Assembly (NCBI GenBank): GCA_003486645.1
Contig: DNGI01000321.1
Location: 7,543 to 71,542 of the forward strand
From: Cyanobacteria bacterium UBA11370
GTDB taxonomy: Bacteria > Cyanobacteriota > Cyanobacteriia > Cyanobacteriales > Coleofasciculaceae
DNA length: 64,000 nucleotides
Reading direction: 5' to 3'
A model generated the notes under the pieces. It saw only the letters and a program-made list of their open reading frames with translations. It searched no databases and was not told the origin of the DNA. Each line of letters begins with the position of its first letter. Within the stretch, counting starts at the first letter, position 1. Below are positions 26,655-35,075 of this stretch, one piece after another. The position numbers and the translations under genes were made by a program.

Positions 26655-27749
26655 ATGGAACTTGTGCTTCGAGCTGTACCTGTTCGTCGGGGTTTGCAGG
26701 GTGAACATCAAAGTTATGTTGGCACTCTGTTGTTTGGGGATGTCGCCCAACTGCTAAATGACGATCGCCTCTACGTCCCGAATGAGCCAGATTTGCCAGA
26801 CTTCGCCCAACGCAAACCTAACGCTACACGAGTTAAAGCGATCGCTCGGTATATTCTGGAGACCTACCAAGACGGCACGACATTTTTCCCACCAATTTGT
26901 GTCAATGTTCAGCCACCGCCGACCTACAGAGATGGCAGCATCTTTCTTCCTTACCACTCGGTTACTCTGCGCCTAACAGACGGTCAGCATAGATGTTTTG
27001 GTATCCGTCAGGCACTAAAGGACATCCAAGCTGAACAGGCGGAGTATCTGCCTATGCTTTCCCAACTTGAGATTGGGGTACTGTTATATGCTGGGCTGTC
27101 ATTGGAGGAGGAACGTCAAGCCTTCCGCGATCAAAACCTTCTAGTCCAAAGACCGAGTGTATCGCTCTCTCACGCTTTCGATCAGCGCTCTCCTGCGGTT
27201 TTAATTGCCAAAGACTTGATCGAGCGAGTTCCTCAGTTCCGCAACAATGTGGAGATGGTTGAGAACGGCTTGGGCAAACACAATTCCAAGTTGCTTACAC
27301 TCTCTACCCTGGTTGCAGCTACCCGACATATGTTCCCCAATTTAAAATCTAAAGAAGGTTTGGAGCCACTGACTGACTGGGGAACAAGATTCTGGGCAGC
27401 AACCGCCAGTGTTCTACCTAACGACCCCTGGAGCATCAAAAGTAAAGAGGAACGCACTCAGCAAAGACAAGAATCACTTGCAGTCGCAGCCCTTGTGTTC
27501 CAAGCATTAGGAATGCTGGCTTACGAGTTCTATCTAGAGGCTATTCCCAAGGAAGATCTTGTTCAATGGTTGAGTCGGCTCCAAGAGATAGACTGGCATC
27601 GCGAAAACGCTTTATGGCGAGAACGAGGAGTAACGCAAGTGGGTGCTAAAGGAGAACCTATTATTTCAAATACAAAGACAACCGTAGATTTGTGTCATAA
27701 GGTGCTGCGTGAATTTGTTGGTATCGCTCCAGCAAGCGGTGTGATCTGA
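26655..27749 (+). CDS. DGQHR-domain protein, DndB/DpdB-like
   Basis: 364 aa. LRLTDGQHRCFGIRQAL has the DGQHR signature at residues 109-113, and SLEEERQAFRDQN follows, as in DndB and in DpdB of the 7-deazaguanine DNA modification system. DpdB acts with DpdA in inserting preQ0 into DNA. The ATG has an AAGGA ribosome site eight bases ahead. It converges on the two TGT-fold genes, which end 9 bases away, so these three are the DNA modification module. DpdC (dPreQ0 conversion) is not seen. Confidence 0.82.
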   Translation: MELVLRAVPVRRGLQGEHQSYVGTLLFGDVAQLLNDDRLYVPNEPDLPDFAQRKPNATRVKAIARYILETYQDGTTFFPPICVNVQPPPTYRDGSIFLPYHSVTLRLTDGQHRCFGIRQALKDIQAEQAEYLPMLSQLEIGVLLYAGLSLEEERQAFRDQNLLVQRPSVSLSHAFDQRSPAVLIAKDLIERVPQFRNNVEMVENGLGKHNSKLLTLSTLVAATRHMFPNLKSKEGLEPLTDWGTRFWAATASVLPNDPWSIKSKEERTQQRQESLAVAALVFQALGMLAYEFYLEAIPKEDLVQWLSRLQEIDWHRENALWRERGVTQVGAKGEPIISNTKTTVDLCHKVLREFVGIAPASGVI

Positions 27750-27757
27750 GGGGAATT

Positions 27758-28594
27758 TCACTTTAAAATTTCCTGCAAAACATTCCGATGCCCAAACCTT
27801 TGCTGGTCGTAACGAGCATCCCACCAGAGCCAATTGGTAGAATCAGCCCAGACTTGGTGTTTCTTTAGTACTTCCAGACGGCTTAAAGCCAGACCACCTA
27901 AAACAAATTCAGGTCTAGTCCATGTAAGGAGTTCATCCAATTCCTGAGCGGATAAACCAAATCTCAAGCCGGTTGGCATAGTAGTGTCCGCTTTCAACAA
28001 ACCTCCCAAGGCAATGTACTGGTAGCCGATGTCACGGTACGCACTAATCAGGGGAGCTAAGAAACTTTTGGGTGAGTCGAAATAGGGTAGAAAAGAGTTT
28101 GACTGTGGTCTTACCTTCTGATGCCAGTTGTAGAGTACAGATCCGACCTGAACAATCCCAATCAAAGTATAAGGTCTTGGCTGACGTGAATATTCTTCCC
28201 AACTGAGCCGAGCTAAATATAGAGATAGTAGAGGTTCTCCCAAAATGTCAGGAGCAAAAACGTAATCAGGATTAAACTTGCCACAGCAATTTAGATAATC
28301 TTTTACTCTCTGTCTTAATTGTTGTTCCGAAGCCAAGCGTAATTCTCGCACCCATCGCTCTTGAATAAATTCGCAATAAAGTTGACAGTACCAAGGACGT
28401 TCTTGATTTTCAAAAACCCCACTGTCGATAAAGAAAGGCTTGCCTGTATCACGAATATCTTTAAGGAGATTTTTCGGGCAGGAAAGGGGAGCTAGAATCC
28501 CGTACTCTCCTTCGATATCTTTCAACTTTCTTAACAAACCCGCATGATCTATAGAGAATATTGGCAAAAATTTATTTTTCATTAAAATGATCAA
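27758..28594 (-). CDS. Short TGT/DpdA-like transglycosylase paralogue
   Basis: 278 aa. FFIDSGVFE (D57-S58-G59), FAPDILGE (D116, the position of the catalytic nucleophile) and ALGGLLKAD are the substrate-binding and catalytic loops of the tRNA-guanine transglycosylase barrel. There is no C-terminal zinc site. It is 12 bases downstream of the large DpdA gene and so in the same operon. Two TGT-like proteins in one operon suggest either a heteromer or two modified bases. Met 5 is an alternative start. Confidence 0.75.
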   Translation of the reverse strand: MIILMKNKFLPIFSIDHAGLLRKLKDIEGEYGILAPLSCPKNLLKDIRDTGKPFFIDSGVFENQERPWYCQLYCEFIQERWVRELRLASEQQLRQRVKDYLNCCGKFNPDYVFAPDILGEPLLSLYLARLSWEEYSRQPRPYTLIGIVQVGSVLYNWHQKVRPQSNSFLPYFDSPKSFLAPLISAYRDIGYQYIALGGLLKADTTMPTGLRFGLSAQELDELLTWTRPEFVLGGLALSRLEVLKKHQVWADSTNWLWWDARYDQQRFGHRNVLQEILK

Positions 28595-28606
28595 AAATAC
28601 TTTAGT

Positions 28607-30697
28607 TCAATATCGTCTACCTTTAAGTAAAGCATTAAAGCGTTTATAGAAAATATATGTATTATGAAAGCCACGTCTACGGTTGCGATCATTTCCTCTG
28701 AAAATTACAACTTCAATTCCAATTTCTTGACAGATTACACAATCGCACTTCTTCCAGGGCTGCTCCTCCAAAAGCTCCCGATACATTTGCGCGTGTCTAC
28801 CTAAGCGTCTGGCTTTCTCTTGAGGGTTTACCTTACCGTTGCGCGGCAATTCTAACAACTCGTCTAAGGCAAGTAGTACATCTAGAGTTGACTCTAAACT
28901 AACGCGACCTGCATCAAATTCTCGTAGTGTATGAAGTGCGTTTTTTTCAAGTCGATTCAAAGTTTCTCGATCTGACACACCAGCTTCCAGCAATCGCTTA
29001 ATTCGTACTCCAGATCCATCTACTTTAGGAATACGAATAGCCGCATACGTTTTACCATCGATAGTATGGTAATTCGCTGCTGAATCCAACCAAGCTTTAC
29101 GCAACGGACTTGCAGAATCAAAACTGGTTACTCCTAGATGACGGAATACTGGTACAGCATTGAGTCGCCCTACTCCAAACAGATGCATCCTTGTGTTGGG
29201 AGTTAAGTGTGGATGGATCGCCTTTAATATTTCTAAAATCTCTTGAGTTGGTGTCCTAGCCAATCCTCCTAATCCAATATACTCATAGCCCATTTCAATA
29301 TAGGCTTTAACCGCCTGAGCATAGGATTCTGGGTTCCACCCTTGAACTGCACCAATGGGAGTGAATTTATATGCTCCCGCTTGATGCTTCTGGATAAACT
29401 CTTCTGCATTGCTAATTGTTAACTCATATCGTTTTTCCCTCACTCCTGATTCAGCAAACGATCCAACAATTAAGTGATCGATACTCACTCCATAATCAAA
29501 CCCGATGCGTTGGTAGTACTCCAGAATTTCTTCTGTATTGTAGGGAGGAACCTCTTCCTTGATATATCCAAAAGCTCCACAATCTCCCATCACTGAACCT
29601 GAGAAGCGGATAAATTTGTGAATTCCTACTTCTTCAATCTGTATTTTCTTTTTCTTGCTACGTTCGACAATTCCTTTAGAAACTAAAATTCCGTTATAGT
29701 TAGGGCTGTAATAAATCTGATGAGCATAAATATCATCCTCGTAAGGGTCTCGACCTGGTGTCATCGCATCACGCAAAAAGTCATAGCGAGGGTCTACGCG
29801 GTCATCCCATTCGGGAATAAAATAATGCATTCCAAAATGCAAATTAGGAGCTGCATCAAGGTTAGGAATAGGAATAAGTTCTTTGTCTTCGGATTTACCG
29901 ATTTTTGGCTTCTTGACTAATTTAGTAGAAAGCTTAACTTCTGGCAACCCTAATGATAACTCTAACTGAACAGGCTCAGTATCTACAATCTGGACAAAGA
30001 CTTCTGGCTCGTCGTAAACCTTCTGTAGTAGCGCCTCTTCTCTTACAACGCATTCAGCAAACCTTTTGAACAAAAACCCTTTTAAACCTACTAACCCATA
30101 GCGGTAGTGTTTAGCGTCAGCATTGGAAAGAGGTAAGACAAAAGTTTTTGCAGCTAAATCTGGAATATAATTGGCGCTGAGATGCGAGGCTAAAAAAATA
30201 AAGGTCTGGTTGCTGGAATTTTCAACTGGGAGACGAAGCCAACCGCTTCGCGGACTGCCAAAGGCTGCACGCAAATAGTTTTCTCCCAACAGGATAAACA
30301 CTAAATCATAGCCAACAATGGCTCGCTCAAAAGCTTGGCTTATTCCCAAAAACTTTGCCCACTCATTTACCTCGTAACCCTTCATCGTGTTGAAGGTGAC
30401 TTCATAGGGCACAATAGTTTTGTCCTCTGAGATTAGCCCATAGCCGGCAGAGAGAATTGCTAGGTGTATAGCTTCCCGTCCCAAGGACTGACGCAGCAAT
30501 TGAACCCCTTCCATGACCCGCAGGTGCTGCACCCCCGTGTACATCTGACCAGCAGGGTATAGGAATTGGGCCAACTTTTCATGTCGCTTTTGGAGTCGGG
30601 CTGAGTTCTTGAAATCCTCTAAGGTCAATTGATTTTTGGGCTTGTAACGCTTTTCCCCAGTGCAGGAAGTAATGACTAAAACACGGGGCTGGCGCAT
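28607..30697 (-). CDS. dpdA: DpdA-type transglycosylase with N-terminal DUF6884-like domain
   Basis: 696 aa. Residues 5-150 form a DUF6884-like domain (VLVITSCTGEKR, ILSAGYGLISEDKTIVPYE) as found with archaeosine and DpdA enzymes. Residues 285-560 form the TGT barrel: GDCGAFGYIKEE (D372), SIDHLIVG (nucleophile position D407), LGGLARTP (477-484) and FDSASPLRKAW. The zinc site CDCVIC...FHN (C651, C653, C656, H678) is complete. DpdA swaps guanine in DNA for preQ0. The host queuosine pathway must supply preQ0, since no queC/D/E genes are in view. Confidence 0.82.
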   Translation of the reverse strand: MRQPRVLVITSCTGEKRYKPKNQLTLEDFKNSARLQKRHEKLAQFLYPAGQMYTGVQHLRVMEGVQLLRQSLGREAIHLAILSAGYGLISEDKTIVPYEVTFNTMKGYEVNEWAKFLGISQAFERAIVGYDLVFILLGENYLRAAFGSPRSGWLRLPVENSSNQTFIFLASHLSANYIPDLAAKTFVLPLSNADAKHYRYGLVGLKGFLFKRFAECVVREEALLQKVYDEPEVFVQIVDTEPVQLELSLGLPEVKLSTKLVKKPKIGKSEDKELIPIPNLDAAPNLHFGMHYFIPEWDDRVDPRYDFLRDAMTPGRDPYEDDIYAHQIYYSPNYNGILVSKGIVERSKKKKIQIEEVGIHKFIRFSGSVMGDCGAFGYIKEEVPPYNTEEILEYYQRIGFDYGVSIDHLIVGSFAESGVREKRYELTISNAEEFIQKHQAGAYKFTPIGAVQGWNPESYAQAVKAYIEMGYEYIGLGGLARTPTQEILEILKAIHPHLTPNTRMHLFGVGRLNAVPVFRHLGVTSFDSASPLRKAWLDSAANYHTIDGKTYAAIRIPKVDGSGVRIKRLLEAGVSDRETLNRLEKNALHTLREFDAGRVSLESTLDVLLALDELLELPRNGKVNPQEKARRLGRHAQMYRELLEEQPWKKCDCVICQEIGIEVVIFRGNDRNRRRGFHNTYIFYKRFNALLKGRRY

Positions 30698-30908
30698 GGA
30701 ATCTCCTTCTCGTACAACTAGCTTAGAATACTCAGTCAGTGCGTTAATCAGCCAGCACCATAAATAGTCATGTCTTGCTTAGCCCAACGCAAGCTCCTCA
30801 AGGAAATCTATCTTAACAAAATGAACAGGTTGCCGATTCAGCCCTCGCCGACCCAACCGAATGAAGCAGTTGCAATCGGTAAGGGCATGAATCTATAGAA
30901 TAGGAATC

Positions 30909-31397
30909 TCACGACTCTAGCTGCTGTTCATCAAAGTCATCGCTATCCTCAATCTCAGGAGGATCAAAGACAACCTCAAAGGAGACATTGGGGATAAACC
31001 GCTTCAAGAATCTCTGGTGATCCTCTGCATCCTGGCGATTAAAAAACCGGGCTGCGACATACCTTTGACAATTGGGTAGGAGTCGAATAATTGTCCAAGG
31101 ACGAGTCCAGTCTGCCGAGTATTCGATTTGTTGAGAGATTGCTTCTCCCTTCTTCGATTTGAGAATAGTTTGCACAATTAATACAAGCTGCTGCCGTGCT
31201 GGGCTATTATTGTTAGGAAGGATACTCCAATCCCCCACTGGTGCAGGTAGCCAAATCAAGACATAGGAGCTGCCTTCTTGGGTGACTTTCCAAGACAAGC
31301 GTCGGGTTTGTTTGGTACACAGATAGCCTCGCTGCCGGAGAGCAGCACAAAGGTTCTCACCTTCATCCCGAAGGCGAAGCCAGTCACGATGCTTCAT
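30909..31397 (-). CDS. Hypothetical protein, 162 aa
   Basis: Not recognised. WLRLRDEGENLCAALRQRGY at the start, YVLIWLPAPVGDWSIL and ARFFNRQDAEDHQRFLKRFI later; an acidic C-terminal tail (EIEDSDDFDEQQ). It looks like a small alpha/beta cytoplasmic protein. It follows the long minus-strand run of the PRTRC region and precedes dpdA by 211 bases, so either association is possible. Confidence 0.5.
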   Translation of the reverse strand: MKHRDWLRLRDEGENLCAALRQRGYLCTKQTRRLSWKVTQEGSSYVLIWLPAPVGDWSILPNNNSPARQQLVLIVQTILKSKKGEAISQQIEYSADWTRPWTIIRLLPNCQRYVAARFFNRQDAEDHQRFLKRFIPNVSFEVVFDPPEIEDSDDFDEQQLES

Positions 31398-31691
31398 AGG
31401 TGGTTAAATTAGTAAATGAGTGGGTCGATAGCTTTTCGTTTGAAGAAAGGCGATCGCTCAAAGGTGGCTATTAAGCAATCGCCCCATGCAAGTGACCAAA
31501 TCAATCAGAATCGTATATCAGGTGATTAATATTCCATAGGCACCTTTGAACTCAACTAGAACTTTCACATCCTTTAGCAGCACAACTCGTTGCTTCTGGT
31601 GAATGGTCTTTTTTCAAGGTATTAAGAATGGCAATAAAAAAACACCTCAGATCGCAGTAGAAATTTAACCCAATTTGTGCATACGACATTT

Positions 31692-31997
31692 CTACGAATC
31701 CCGATTGGAAGAGCATAGCCTCTCAACAAGTTCAGCAGGAATCGTCTCGAAATGCTCCAAAAGGAAGTCCATCAGGGCAAGATGACGCAAATCAGCTTGT
31801 TGAGGACGGCGATAGCTACGACCTCGACTAAACCAACACTGAACGGTAGAAATTGAGCGAGAGCAAATAGCGGCGAGTACCTCTTGACTCACTTGCCACT
31901 TGGCATAAAACCTCTGAGGTGTCATCCCTAGCTGACAATTGCTGTAGAGTTGGATCAGCTCTTGCTCTCGTTGAGTCAAAGAATGAGAACGAGTCAT
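31692..31997 (-). CDS. Helix-turn-helix protein, 101 aa
   Basis: LTQREQELIQLYSNCQLGMT, then SQEVLAAICSRSISTVQCWF looks like a helix-turn-helix with a recognition helix, and the Arg-rich SRGRSYRRPQ follows. It resembles small cyanobacterial DNA-binding proteins. Its ATG abuts the 100-bp repeat at 32000-32100, whose AATTCAA units form its leader. A role as a plasmid regulator is likely but unproved. Confidence 0.55.
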   Translation of the reverse strand: MTRSHSLTQREQELIQLYSNCQLGMTPQRFYAKWQVSQEVLAAICSRSISTVQCWFSRGRSYRRPQQADLRHLALMDFLLEHFETIPAELVERLCSSNRDS

Positions 31998-31999
31998 AA

Positions 32000-32100
32000 C
32001 AATTCAAAATTCAAAATTCAAAATTCAAAATGGGAAAACCCAATGCTGACACGCATCCTAGCTGCTGACTATATGCTCTCTTAAATGCAAGGGCAGCTTA
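32000..32100. repeat. 100-bp dispersed repeat, copy 2
   Basis: Near-identical to 21921-22020 from the AATTCAA array through GGGAAAACCC, CAATGCTGACA and GCATCCTAGCTGCT. Here it is directly against the start of the 101-aa gene. Confidence 0.85.
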
Positions 32101-32186
32101 ACAATTCCAAATGCTTGCATCCAAAATTCAAGCTGTCCCCAGTGCATAGAGTGGGTGGTTGAATGCGGTTATGGAGGTTTCTGTGA

Positions 32187-32729
32187 TCAAAATGGTTCTA
32201 GGTCATCTTCCCAAGCCGTATCAGCAGTAACTATTGCCGAACTGGGTGAGTCTTGATCCAACAGAATCAGATATTTCCAACTCCACTCAAAACCCCGGTG
32301 AGAAGCTGGAAGATAAACGCGACCAATGACTACACCTGTGTCCGTCTCGACTAACCCTCCCCATAGCTTCCAGCGAAGATGCTCACCGTACTTAAACTGG
32401 GGGATACTGAAATCTGTGGGTAAAGCGCTAGCTTGAGGCAGAGGTGGGTCAACTAAAGGCAAGTCAGAAATTCGATGGCTATCCCCATGCGGCATGGCAT
32501 TCAAGTAGCTGGAGATTAGGTTTCCTTTGAGACTGGCGGTTAACTGCTCAATTAACCAAACTGCTATTAAATCAAGTGTTTCTTCCCTTGAATTCAGCCA
32601 CTGGGTATCGAGGTCTTGTTCAGAGAAATTGCTCAATTTTAATAGCAGGTCTGATAGGCCGAAATCATCTAAAGCTTGCTGATAACCCAACTGATAGATA
32701 TCAGTCTGATAGCCAATTGGTTTTATCAC
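32187..32729 (-). CDS. Hypothetical protein, 180 aa
   Basis: Not recognised. The N-terminal 70 residues are helical (DIYQLGYQQALDDFGLSDLL). The C-terminal part (FKYGEHLRWKLWGGLVETDT, then RVYLPASHRGFEWSWKYL) looks like a small beta domain with an acidic end. First-class co-location with the PRTRC run on the same strand, but separated from the next gene by 140 bases containing a dispersed repeat. Confidence 0.5.
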   Translation of the reverse strand: MIKPIGYQTDIYQLGYQQALDDFGLSDLLLKLSNFSEQDLDTQWLNSREETLDLIAVWLIEQLTASLKGNLISSYLNAMPHGDSHRISDLPLVDPPLPQASALPTDFSIPQFKYGEHLRWKLWGGLVETDTGVVIGRVYLPASHRGFEWSWKYLILLDQDSPSSAIVTADTAWEDDLEPF

Positions 32730-32763
32730 AGGTTGAAGCTCCTATTTTAAGGGAGCAAAAGCA

Positions 32764-32805
32764 GAACAATTCACCCATTCACGCATTATTAATTCAAAAT
32801 TAAGA
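32764..32805. repeat. Dispersed repeat AATTCAC...TTCAAAATTA
   Basis: GAACAATTCACCCATTCACG and the following CATTATTAATTCAAAATTA match 7023-7060 with one or two differences. The function is unknown; a shorter relative is at 45274-45300. Confidence 0.65.
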
Positions 32806-32869
32806 ACCCCAGGGATGAATCCCGTTGATTGAAATAATGGTCAGTAAGAGGATATTTTGCTGCTGATGG

Positions 32870-33508
32870 TTATGATTTCTTCTGTTTGATACTCACAGTT
32901 TTGGGTCGCAGCTTGAATCGTACCTGTTTGCCAAAGGTGACATCAGCGATCGCACTAACATTTTGCCCAGCCGTATGAGCAGCAACAATCTCATCTGTGA
33001 GGGCAACTGTGCGTGTGCGGCTCTCTTTAAACTGGTCAGGAAACAGTGGGTCATCGGGCGAAAGTTTGAGGGTTATTTTGGGTCGGCTGTTATCGCGGAT
33101 TTCAATAGCGCGAGTCTTACCAACCAAATAGCTATCAACTAAACCCATTTCTTCAAGTTTGATTAACCCCTGTTTCATGGCATCTAGCTCTGACTCTTTG
33201 CGCTCAATGATCTGGTCGCACATTTCCATCAGATGGTCTTTCTTGCGCTTCCAGAGTTCGAGATCATTCTTAAGAGAATCAGCAGTAAAGCAATACCCAT
33301 CTACCTTAGATTCAGTAGCCTCTGCTATCCAAGATTGAATCTGGTTCAGTAATTGGTTATTGGGGGTCGCTGCAATTAGTTCGGCTAGGTCAGCCGCTTC
33401 AAAGCAAAGTTGTCTCAATGTAAAGGTGTGGAATTTTGCTTCTAATTCAGTGAGGGTTATTTCCCCAGTTTCGCGTATTTCACAGTCGTCTCTTGTAGAA
33501 AGGATCAT
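32870..33508 (-). CDS. Siphovirus Gp157-like coiled-coil protein
   Basis: 212 aa. The middle (LWKRKKDHLMEMCDQIIERK, ELDAMKQGLIKLEEMGLVDS, RAIEIRDNSRPKI) has the charged coiled-coil and GLxxS-like pattern of Gp157-type proteins, which in phages sit among recombination and replication genes. The first 75 and last 50 residues are not recognised; the last ends in KQKKS. It lies upstream of the 180-aa gene and downstream of the methyltransferase. Confidence 0.5.
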   Translation of the reverse strand: MILSTRDDCEIRETGEITLTELEAKFHTFTLRQLCFEAADLAELIAATPNNQLLNQIQSWIAEATESKVDGYCFTADSLKNDLELWKRKKDHLMEMCDQIIERKESELDAMKQGLIKLEEMGLVDSYLVGKTRAIEIRDNSRPKITLKLSPDDPLFPDQFKESRTRTVALTDEIVAAHTAGQNVSAIADVTFGKQVRFKLRPKTVSIKQKKS

Positions 33509-33682
33509 GGAATTTTAGTTTCCCTTGCGCTCTAGTTTTAAAAGAGCGCGACAGCGCCGCCGCACGTTGAAAAGGATCTGGTCAAAACCCATTGGTGAAG
33601 ATGCAGAAGTTTCTAGGTTGAATAGAGGGGAACTTTGACATTCTTCCCACACCTGTGTTTAAAAAGCCACCCTACCGCCTGT

Positions 33683-34774
33683 TTAATCAGGTACTAAGCT
33701 ATGTGTAGCTAAAATGAGTAGTTGAGTTTTAACTCCAGTCGTTCTAATTCTGGATTTGAGAAATACACCATCAGGAAGTTGGTAAGTAGTAGCATCTACT
33801 GACTCTAACCAGTCTCTAAATTGGCGGTATTTCTTACTTTTGGTGTTAGAGTTAACCGAGTTACTAATCACCGAGATAAGAAGGCCATTGGGTGCTAAAA
33901 GAGAGTAAGCGTGCTGGATGTGGGTAATTTCTTCATCAAAGGGTGGATTCATTAATATCCTGTCCCATTGAGGATCTATTGGATGAAATTTCAGGAAGTC
34001 GGTTGCAATGATATTGAATTGCTTTAAAAGCAGAATTTGCTGTAGGTGAAAGTCAATTTCAATAACATCGGGTTCGCATCCCGCCTCTCTAATTCCAGTC
34101 GCTAGTTCGCCATTTCCGGCACTGGGTTCTAGTACTCTTAAACCAGGTAGAAGATTGGCGTGTTTGATGATTAGATTGACTACCTCTTGAGGACTAGGGA
34201 AGTAACCCGGTATGCGCCTGCCTACCAAGTCATTCTCAGCGCGGCGAATCTCAAGAATGCGCGAATCGTGTGGTTTTATAGCGAGTTGATTCAGATGAGC
34301 GATCGCTTCACTTAATAGCCTTGGTGAGGTAATACCACAACGGTGTAACGAACGCCGCTTTTTGATATCATCAGGATGATTAGATGCAAAAAAATCTGTA
34401 ATTTCGGAGGCTTGCCAAGAAAGCATTTCTGCTAAAATTATCAGAGCAGACTTACTTCTCACCTGGTAGAGGCATTGGGAAATATCACCCGATTCGTGTT
34501 CCTTCGCTAGCGCATTGAGCCAGCACTGAATCCGCTCTAGGGCAATCCCTCTTTGATACATAGCTTCGGCTATTCTAGCTCGTCTTAGCGTCGGTCGTTG
34601 CTGACTTATAGCCGAGTTTTTCAGCCTATCTATTTCCGGCGATAACTGAAAAGCTGCGTCTTTTAGTTGAGCGGCAATTTGGGGATTAGGGAGAGCTTTA
34701 AAATTATTAAAGGGTAAAGTGGAATCAGCCGGATTTGCTGGCGGCAAATCCCAGAGCGTTAGTTGTTGGATCAT
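33683..34774 (-). CDS. Class I N6-adenine-type DNA methyltransferase
   Basis: 363 aa. LRVLEPSAGNGELATGIREA is the SAM-binding motif I, VIEIDFHLQQILL the following acidic strand, and DRILMNPPFDEE the catalytic NPPF motif IV, as in N6-adenine methyltransferases. The first 170 residues are a helical region of unknown role, possibly for target recognition. No specificity subunit or restriction enzyme is adjacent, so it is likely an orphan methyltransferase of the plasmid. It overlaps the 115-aa gene upstream by 50 bases. Confidence 0.8.
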   Translation of the reverse strand: MIQQLTLWDLPPANPADSTLPFNNFKALPNPQIAAQLKDAAFQLSPEIDRLKNSAISQQRPTLRRARIAEAMYQRGIALERIQCWLNALAKEHESGDISQCLYQVRSKSALIILAEMLSWQASEITDFFASNHPDDIKKRRSLHRCGITSPRLLSEAIAHLNQLAIKPHDSRILEIRRAENDLVGRRIPGYFPSPQEVVNLIIKHANLLPGLRVLEPSAGNGELATGIREAGCEPDVIEIDFHLQQILLLKQFNIIATDFLKFHPIDPQWDRILMNPPFDEEITHIQHAYSLLAPNGLLISVISNSVNSNTKSKKYRQFRDWLESVDATTYQLPDGVFLKSRIRTTGVKTQLLILATHSLVPD

Positions 34775-35072
34775 TATGATTACTGCAATTAATCAAATAG
34801 CAAATAAGTTCGGTGGAAATTCCCCAAGCTTTACATTCCCAAGCTGTTGTCAGCCTTTGAGAAGGTCTAACAACAGCACTGGTGCAGAGTGAATGGGTTA
34901 TAAGGGCATCCTTGAAAGCTTGTGCTTCCGCCTCTGTTTCAAAGCCAAAATAGGAAACCTTTCTGGAACCATCTGGGGCGGTAATGGTAGCGATTCTTTT
35001 GGAGAGAATATTGAATCGCCAACCATCACTAGCCAGATCAATTCGTTGGACTGTTATTGAGTTTTGAGTCAT
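34725..35072 (-). CDS. Hypothetical protein, 115 aa
   Basis: Not recognised. SDGWRFNILSKRIATITAPD, then YFGFETEAEAQAFKDALI suggest a small beta/alpha protein; the last third (HNDPTTNALGFAASKSG) overlaps the methyltransferase start in another frame and is unlike the rest, so the real protein may end earlier. It is 3 bases from the nuclease gene. Likely a small partner in the same operon. Confidence 0.5.
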   Translation of the reverse strand: MTQNSITVQRIDLASDGWRFNILSKRIATITAPDGSRKVSYFGFETEAEAQAFKDALITHSLCTSAVVRPSQRLTTAWECKAWGISTELICYLINCSNHNDPTTNALGFAASKSG

Positions 35073-35075
35073 GAA

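Noticed and set aside
23753-30697. Complete dpd restriction-modification cluster
   Set aside because: Only DpdA-, DpdA-like and DpdB-like proteins were found; DpdC and the dpdD-K restriction genes were not recognised in the window.
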